A stretch of 11,156 nucleotides of DNA from an uncultured Ruminococcus sp. (GTDB lineage Bacteria > Bacillota > Clostridia > Oscillospirales > Acutalibacteraceae): assembly GCA_902803035.1 (NCBI GenBank), contig CADCON010000052.1, forward strand, positions 1 through 11,156, in the 5' to 3' direction. Each line of letters opens with the position of its first letter. The stretch's first letter is position 1. The notes beneath the pieces were generated by a model. It was not told the DNA's origin. It ran no database searches and saw only the letters and a program-made list of their open reading frames with translations. Both the position numbers and the translations under genes were made by a program. Positions 6,798-11,156 of this stretch are shown here, in pieces.

Positions 6798-7166
6798 TCA
6801 GGTCTTTGCCTTCGGTTTGGCGAGAAGGGCGCAGAGGTAGCCGAAGATGACGGCGGCGGCAATTCCGCCGGCGGTGCTGGTGACGCCTCCGGTGAACGCG
6901 CCGAGAAGCCCCTTTTCCCTGACGCCCTCCCGGACGCCCCGGGCGAGGGCGTGGCCGAATCCGGTGAGCGGGACGCTTGCCCCCGCGCCGGCGAAGTCGG
7001 CAATGGGCTGGTAAAGGCCGAGCGCGCTGAGTACGACGCCCGCCGTGACAAAGCAGACAAGAATTCTTCCGGGCGTGAGATTGGTCCTGTCAATGAGCAG
7101 CTGCCCGATCACGCAGAGCGCGCCGCCCACCGCAAAGACCTTCAGATATTCCAATAAAAGCTGCAT
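6798..7166 (-). CDS. spoVAE: Stage V sporulation protein AE
   Basis: Protein of 122 residues, full length and very hydrophobic. The sequence is characteristic: GGALCVIGQLLIDRTNLTP near the start, then LGLYQPIADFAGAGASVPLTGFG in the middle (both longer than shown in most relatives only by conservative changes), then GLLGAFTGGVTSTAGG and a final membrane helix ending AKPKAKT. SpoVA proteins sit in the inner membrane of the spore and carry out uptake of dipicolinic acid during sporulation and its release on germination. The gene normally follows spoVAC and spoVAD. Here neither is next to it: upstream lies a divergent TIR gene. The ATG at 7166 is 13 bases from the GGGG of the nearest ribosome binding site, which is long, and an out-of-frame ATG at 7176 lies between. 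I could not find a convincing SigG or SigF promoter. Confidence 0.93.
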   Translation of the reverse strand: MQLLLEYLKVFAVGGALCVIGQLLIDRTNLTPGRILVCFVTAGVVLSALGLYQPIADFAGAGASVPLTGFGHALARGVREGVREKGLLGAFTGGVTSTAGGIAAAVIFGYLCALLAKPKAKT

Positions 7167-7179
7167 TTTGGTTCATTTT

Positions 7180-7187
7180 CCCCTTTT
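7180..7187 (-). promoter_or_regulatory. Ribosome binding site upstream of spoVAE with ambiguous spacing
   Basis: On the minus strand the bases read AAAAGGGG. Two ATGs follow. The one at 7176 is three bases after GGGG (five after AAAGG) and opens a frame of only 28 codons that ends at 7090. The other, at 7166, starts spoVAE after 13 bases. The arrangement could lower spoVAE initiation, or make the short frame a leader; conservation supports only spoVAE as a protein. Confidence 0.5.
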
Positions 7188-7204
7188 GAATGGATTCATC
7201 ATCA

Positions 7205-7221
7205 GTATTTGATGAAAATAC
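7205..7221. promoter_or_regulatory. Short palindrome in the spoVAE/TIR divergent region
   Basis: GTATTT (7205-7210) and AAATAC (7216-7221) form a perfect six-base inverted repeat around five bases. It is AT-rich, in a 189-base non-coding gap, about 40 bases upstream of the spoVAE start. It could be an operator half-site pair or simply AT-rich background. Confidence 0.25.
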
Positions 7222-7271
7222 CAAATAATACAGATTAATTTGTAAATTGTTGTTCATAATCCGGAATTCTC

Positions 7272-7300
7272 TTGCACCCGTGAGCAATTTACTATATAAT
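7272..7300 (+). promoter_or_regulatory. SigA-type promoter for the TIR gene
   Basis: TTGCAC (7272-7277; the TTG of the -35 is kept, the other three bases differ), a 17-base spacer, and a perfect TATAAT (7295-7300). The leader to the ATG at 7356 would be about 48 bases. The weaker -35 compared with the other promoters in the window suggests lower or activated expression. Confidence 0.62.
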
Positions 7301-7355
7301 TATAGAATAACCTGATTACCGAAATAAAGTACTGGTTGCAGAGGTGTTTGATAAA

Positions 7356-9794
7356 ATGGCATTCACGCCTATTCCCGAATATGAAGGGAAATCGCCCTAT
7401 GTGTTTATTTCCTACGCGCAGCAGGATGAGAAGACGGCCTACGCTGTCGCGGTGAAAATGTATAATGAAGGATTCCGGCTGTGGGGAAGCGCCGCCTGCG
7501 GGAATCCTTCGACCGTGCGTATCGCCGAGCGGCTGAGCAATTCGGCGGTTGTGATGGTCTTTCTTTCCAAAAGCTATCTGAAGACGGCGTCCTACCGGGA
7601 TTTTGAAGCCCGCGCCGTCATGAACTGCCCCACCCCGAAAATCGTGATCTGTCTGGACGACACCCCCCTCGGCACGGACTGGAACACGGTGGACTTCCCC
7701 GCCGGCATCCGCTACAATCCCGATGTTCCCGAAGGACTCTGGCTGCGGATCAATTCCTCCGACGCGCTGGAGCGGTGCCGCGGCGCGTGGCCCAGACGGC
7801 CCATGCCGGAGCCGTTTGAAGAAAAGCCAAAGCCGGTGGATATGAATGTGGACGAGGAAGAGCTGACCGATGAGATGAGGAATCTCAACGGCGTCATGTC
7901 GTCCTTCGGCGCGGGACTTGACGAGGACGAGATTGAGAATATCTCCCTCTTCCGCCGCCGGGAGGAACCGCAGGATTTCCGCTGGCCGCAGCACCACGAG
8001 CCTTCGCAGGAGCAGGAATATTATTCCATCGAGAATCTGATCGACAATTCCCCCATGCCCGTGTCGCCCGAAAAGCAGCAGTACGACAGCATGATCGGGC
8101 TGATTGAGAGCTTCATGGAGCGAAGCGGCAGGGCAAAGGAAGAAGAGCTGCGGCGGGAACGCGACGCGGAAGCCGGAACGCCCGCCCCTCCCGCCCGGCC
8201 CACCTACAGGGAGTACCGCGCCGTTCCCAAGAATGAATTTGATTCGGTGGACATGGCGAAGGACAGCTCCTCCGCGCCGGTGGTCATTACCGAATCCTCC
8301 GCGCCCGTGCCCATTACAGTGGATTACGGCGAGGAATCCGGCATCGCGCCCTACAGCATGACGCGCAATTCCGGACGGGCGGAGCGAGTCAGCGGCATTG
8401 TGCGCCATCCCGCGCCGGTTTCCCGTCCGGAGCCGGACGATGCGCCCCCGCAGACACCGCCCGCTCCGAAGGAACCGCCCCGGCCCGCGCCGGAGCGTCC
8501 GGCTGACAACGGGGAGCTTCGGTTTGAGAAGATCGTCGACGACCGCCAGTTCATCAAATCCACCGAGGACACCATGGAGGACGCCAAGCTGACCTATCAT
8601 CTTGGCAGTCTGTTTGAAGGCTTCGACGAGAGCGATTTCATACAGGATGAGCAACCGCCCGAACCCGAACCGCCCAAGCCCGAGCCGCCCAAGCCCGAGC
8701 CGCCCAAGCCCGGATTGCCGGACAGCTTCTTTGAGGATGACGCCATCGGGCTGCCGACCCTGAAATTTGACAGACCCGCGCGGCCGGAGCCGGATTACGA
8801 TCCCCCGAAGGAGGACGTGCGGCCGCATCTGCCGCCCACATCCGATCTCAGGAATCTTTCCAGGCTCCGCAGACGTTATATTGTGTCGGTCAGGAGGGGC
8901 ATCCGTCATATCGAATACGACGAGGAAATGTACGCGGTCAACGGCCGCTGGATTCCGGGACATATTTATCACCGGCTCATGCCCAACGCGCATTACACTG
9001 CCATCCGGCGCATCAACAGGACGACGAAGCAGCCGGAGCAGCCGCAGCCGCGGAATAATCCACCCGCGTCCTCGCCGCTCGGCACTGACAGCAGGCTGCA
9101 CGGCGCGGTGAATACCTTCTTCACGCCGCGGCAGCGCGGTTCGCAGCCGTCCGAGAGCATTCCGGACGACGTGCGCAGCGTTCTCCGGGAGAAGCACGAG
9201 ATCCGCCGCAGCGAAGCCATCCGGCAGTTTGAGGAAAATCAGGCGGCGGCGCAGCCTTCCGCGCCCCAGAAGACGCAGCCGACCGAGAACGGCGAGGCCG
9301 CGCCCGCCCGCAAGCACAAATTCTCGCATGAGGGCGGCATCAAGAAATCCCTCATGGCCAATATGGAGTCCCCTGTGAAGACCGATGCGGAGGAATCCCA
9401 CAGGCAGCACGGGGCGAGAGCCGAAGCCGCGGCGCAGCAGAGCGCGGAACCGTCCGAAGAGAAGAAGTCCAGGAAGAAGGACGACAAGGCGGCCAAGAAG
9501 GCAGCCAAGAAGGCGGCGGAGAAAGCTGCCCAGAAGAAAGCCGAATCCAAGAAGGGCGAGAAAAAGGGAAAGGACAAAAAGCCGGCGGAGGAAGCGTCCT
9601 CTCCGGATGCCCCCCAGACCGCGGCGGCAGCCTTTGCCGATGTGGACGAAGACAGCCTTCTGGAAATGCCCCGCCGGAATCTGCCCAATCTCAGCTATGA
9701 CCCCTCTGCCTACAGCAGTATGAATCTCAGTGAAATCCTCTTCGGCGAGGCCAAGGACGACAAGAAAGGCTCCAAGAAAAAGAAAAAGAAGTAG
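7356..9794 (+). CDS. TIR-domain protein with a very long low-complexity tail
   Basis: Protein of 812 residues. Residues 14-135 form a TIR domain. It opens with YVFISYAQQDE (15-25), has the helix RIAERLSNSAVVMVFLS (55-71), then SYLKTASYRDFEARAV, where Glu84 sits at the position of the catalytic glutamate of NAD-cleaving TIRs, and a strand KIVICLDD (95-102). TIR domains in bacteria commonly hydrolyse NAD+ or make cyclic ADP-ribose signals in anti-phage defence, or serve as adaptors. The remaining 650 or so residues look mostly disordered: acidic and proline-rich to about 495, one possibly folded Arg/Tyr-rich segment (497-555, with YIVSVRRGIRHIEYDEEMY), then a lysine/alanine-rich stretch (about 703-746) and a terminal run of six lysines. 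No membrane segment is seen. ATG 7356 is preferred over the GTG at 7344 because GAGG (7341-7344) is its ribosome binding site. Codon use matches neighbouring genes. It is followed after 48 bases by an L,D-transpeptidase gene. Confidence 0.85.
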   Translation: MAFTPIPEYEGKSPYVFISYAQQDEKTAYAVAVKMYNEGFRLWGSAACGNPSTVRIAERLSNSAVVMVFLSKSYLKTASYRDFEARAVMNCPTPKIVICLDDTPLGTDWNTVDFPAGIRYNPDVPEGLWLRINSSDALERCRGAWPRRPMPEPFEEKPKPVDMNVDEEELTDEMRNLNGVMSSFGAGLDEDEIENISLFRRREEPQDFRWPQHHEPSQEQEYYSIENLIDNSPMPVSPEKQQYDSMIGLIESFMERSGRAKEEELRRERDAEAGTPAPPARPTYREYRAVPKNEFDSVDMAKDSSSAPVVITESSAPVPITVDYGEESGIAPYSMTRNSGRAERVSGIVRHPAPVSRPEPDDAPPQTPPAPKEPPRPAPERPADNGELRFEKIVDDRQFIKSTEDTMEDAKLTYHLGSLFEGFDESDFIQDEQPPEPEPPKPEPPKPEPPKPGLPDSFFEDDAIGLPTLKFDRPARPEPDYDPPKEDVRPHLPPTSDLRNLSRLRRRYIVSVRRGIRHIEYDEEMYAVNGRWIPGHIYHRLMPNAHYTAIRRINRTTKQPEQPQPRNNPPASSPLGTDSRLHGAVNTFFTPRQRGSQPSESIPDDVRSVLREKHEIRRSEAIRQFEENQAAAQPSAPQKTQPTENGEAAPARKHKFSHEGGIKKSLMANMESPVKTDAEESHRQHGARAEAAAQQSAEPSEEKKSRKKDDKAAKKAAKKAAEKAAQKKAESKKGEKKGKDKKPAEEASSPDAPQTAAAAFADVDEDSLLEMPRRNLPNLSYDPSAYSSMNLSEILFGEAKDDKKGSKKKKKK
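8670..8714 (+). repeat. Three tandem 15-bp units encoding PPKPE
   Basis: The unit CCGCCCAAGCCCGAG occurs at 8670-8684 and 8685-8699, with a third copy at 8700-8714 ending GGA instead of GAG. In frame it encodes Pro-Pro-Lys-Pro-Glu at residues 439-453 of the TIR protein and makes a stiff polyproline linker. Near-identity at the DNA level suggests recent expansion. Confidence 0.9.
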
Positions 9795-9842
9795 TCTTTC
9801 TGGTTTATATGACACGATAATTCACGCGAAAGGAAGGATTGG

Positions 9843-11156
9843 ATGAAGAAGCGGATCATTTCGTTTATGCTGATTCTGGCAATGATGACGCTCGTTCTGC
9901 CGGGACAATCATTGAGCGGCGTGGAAGTATTCGCGGCTGGCAGGAGGGTCACTTCGATATCGGTGAAAGCCAAGCCGTCCAAGCTCCGCTACAAAGTCGG
10001 CGAAAAGCTGTCGACCAAGGGGCTGAAGCTGACGGTAAAATATTCAGGCGGGACCAGAAAGACTGTTTCAAGCGGCTTTACCTGTTCCCCGACGAAGCTG
10101 ACCAAAGCCGGAACCCGAAAAATTAAGGTAAAATACAAGGGAAAGACCACGTCCTTCAAGGTGACGGTCAGCCGGGCGGCCAAGTCCGTGAAAATTTCCT
10201 CAAAGCCGTCGAAGCTCACCTACAAAGCCGGCGATAAGTTGTCGACCAAGGGATTGAAGCTCGCCGTTACCTATTCGGACGGGTCCAAGAGCACCGTCAC
10301 GAGCGGCTTCACCTGTTCTCCGGCGTCGCTGACCAAGGCGGGGACGCAGAAGATCACCGTCCGATACGGCGGCAAGACCGCTTCCTTCAATGTGACGGTG
10401 AAGCAGCCGATCCCGTCCGCTTCCGCCCCTCGGAACATGAAGTACATCAGGGATCCTGATTACCAGTCGAAGTATTACATCGTGGTCTACACCGGCAGCC
10501 AGTCGGCGGTGGTCTACGGCAAGGACGCTTCCGGCGGATACAATCAGAAGATCAAGGCGTTCACCGTGTCTACCGGAAAAAAGAGCAGCTCTCCCACCCG
10601 TTCCGGCACATACCGGATTAAGGCAAAATACAGATGGCGTCTGCTGGTCGGCCCCTGCTATGGTCAGTACTGCAGCAGCATCGGCAACAATTACCTCTTC
10701 CATTCCGTCCCCTATGACAAGCAGAAAGCCAGCACCCTTCAGAACGAAGAATATGACAAGCTGGGCAGCGACGCTTCCCATGGATGCATCCGGATGTGCG
10801 TCAGGGACAGCAAATGGATCTATGACAACTGTCCCATCGGCACGCAGATCAATGTGGTGACAGCGTCGGGACCGGCCGGTGATCCCGTCCCGCAGCGTAA
10901 GAGCGGCGCCAGATACAAAGGCTGGGATCCTTCTGATAAGTGGGCGTCCGGCAATCCCTATTTTGCCACCGCTTCCACGACGAAGACCACCGCTTCCACG
11001 ACGAAGACCACCGTCCCGACGTCATCGACCACCGTCCCGACGTCGGCGACCACCGCTCCGACGTCATCGACCACCGTCCCGACGTCATCGACCACCGTCC
11101 CGACGTCATCGACCACCGTCCCGACGTCATCGACCACCGTCCCGACGTCATCGACC
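9843..11156 (+). CDS. Secreted L,D-transpeptidase (YkuD) with two Ig-like repeats, C-terminus outside the window
   Basis: The frame is open for 438 codons to the window edge, so the gene is partial. A signal peptide is clear: MKKR, a hydrophobic core (ISFMLILAMMTLVLP) and a likely cut after Ala31 (VFA). Two Ig-like repeats follow at about residues 38-109 and 115-186. The YkuD domain spans about 200-345 and carries the active site SHGCIRM, with His313, Cys315 and Arg317; the cysteine attacks the donor peptide. Such enzymes form 3-3 peptidoglycan cross-links or attach proteins to the wall, outside the membrane. After the catalytic domain, where these proteins often end, comes a threonine-rich repeat (from residue 375) that leaves the window and may be a wall-spanning linker to another domain. 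AGGAAGG (9831-9837) lies five bases before the ATG. The gene follows the TIR gene by 48 bases with no terminator or good promoter visible, so co-transcription is likely. Confidence 0.92.
   Translation, partial: MKKRIISFMLILAMMTLVLPGQSLSGVEVFAAGRRVTSISVKAKPSKLRYKVGEKLSTKGLKLTVKYSGGTRKTVSSGFTCSPTKLTKAGTRKIKVKYKGKTTSFKVTVSRAAKSVKISSKPSKLTYKAGDKLSTKGLKLAVTYSDGSKSTVTSGFTCSPASLTKAGTQKITVRYGGKTASFNVTVKQPIPSASAPRNMKYIRDPDYQSKYYIVVYTGSQSAVVYGKDASGGYNQKIKAFTVSTGKKSSSPTRSGTYRIKAKYRWRLLVGPCYGQYCSSIGNNYLFHSVPYDKQKASTLQNEEYDKLGSDASHGCIRMCVRDSKWIYDNCPIGTQINVVTASGPAGDPVPQRKSGARYKGWDPSDKWASGNPYFATASTTKTTASTTKTTVPTSSTTVPTSATTAPTSSTTVPTSSTTVPTSSTTVPTSSTTVPTSST
9954..10400 (+). repeat. Duplicated Ig-like domain in the L,D-transpeptidase
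   Basis: Two copies of 72 residues with a period of 77 residues (231 bp): 9954-10169 and 10185-10400. Shared landmarks are KPSKL, the block GLKL, SGFTCSP, LTKAGT and a final K/N-V-T-V. They resemble bacterial Ig-like (Big) domains that bind cell wall or space an enzyme from it. Each copy carries one cysteine (81 and 158). DNA identity is partial, so the duplication is not very recent. Confidence 0.85.
10965..11156 (+). repeat. 21-bp tandem repeat encoding TTVPTSS-type units, continuing past the window
   Basis: Nine in-frame 21-base units run from 10965 to 11153, with the first codon of a tenth at 11154-11156. Units 1-2 encode (A/T)TASTTK, then units 3-9 encode TTVPTSS or close variants (TTVPTSA, TTAPTSS). 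Units 6-9 are identical at DNA level, indicating recent expansion by slippage or recombination. Because the unit is seven codons, copy-number change alters length without breaking the frame. The product would be an extended Thr/Ser/Pro-rich linker. Confidence 0.93.

Noticed and set aside
7344..7355. GTG at 7344 as the start of the TIR protein
   Set aside because: The GTG is part of the GAGGTG that serves as ribosome binding site for the ATG at 7356, and nothing suitable lies upstream of it.
7254..9815. An 853-codon open frame on the minus strand, longer than the TIR gene it opposes
   Set aside because: It is a codon-bias shadow: its product is Leu/Gly/Arg/His-rich with no recognisable domain. 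The plus frame has a TIR domain, a ribosome binding site and a promoter.
9816..9821. GATAAT as a -10 box for a separate L,D-transpeptidase promoter
   Set aside because: No acceptable -35 lies 16-18 bases upstream; the sequence there overlaps the TIR stop codon and does not resemble TTGACA.
10965..11156. Short regular repeats that could suggest a CRISPR array
   Set aside because: Units are contiguous 21-mers without spacers and lie in frame inside a coding sequence.

Overview
The window reads as chromosome of a spore-forming, fairly GC-rich Firmicute, most likely a clostridial gut-type organism. Three things support this: an intact spoVAE gene, AGGAGG-type ribosome binding sites throughout, and SigA promoters at or near the TTGACA-17-TATAAT consensus. 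I cannot name a species.

Left end (1-2000, minus strand): a two-gene unit. The first gene, with a GTG start at 1935, encodes a 592-residue protein with an N-terminal Rossmann-like domain resembling SLOG nucleotide sensors and a C-terminal part with four membrane segments. The second gene begins at 117 and leaves the window; it encodes the start of a RyR (ryanodine-receptor-type) domain protein. This domain set is known from nucleotide-centred bacterial conflict systems, so the pair is a candidate defence cassette. A consensus-like promoter at 1970-1998 drives it.

Middle (2065-5720, plus strand): a divergent consensus promoter precedes two overlapping GNAT acetyltransferase genes, the second of phosphinothricin-acetyltransferase type. 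A second perfect consensus promoter then drives ilvB-ilvN, the two subunits of acetolactate synthase, first common step of branched-chain amino acid synthesis. No T-box or attenuator fits in the short ilvB leader. A strong inverted repeat at 5676-5718 terminates ilvBN and can also terminate the converging glycosyltransferase gene.

Right-centre (5723-7166, minus strand): a membrane-anchored family 2 glycosyltransferase of the GtrB/DPM1 type with its own promoter, and upstream of it spoVAE, standing alone without spoVAC or spoVAD next to it.

Right end (7272-11156, plus strand): a promoter, then an 812-codon gene for an N-terminal TIR domain followed by about 650 residues of mostly low-complexity, proline- and lysine-rich sequence. 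It is followed after 48 bases, with no visible terminator, by a secreted L,D-transpeptidase with two Ig-like repeats, a YkuD catalytic domain and a threonine-rich 21-bp tandem repeat that runs off the window.

The most unusual items are the TIR protein with its very long disordered tail, its apparent operon with a cell-wall transpeptidase, and the SLOG-like/four-TM plus RyR pair. All functional links between these are inference.
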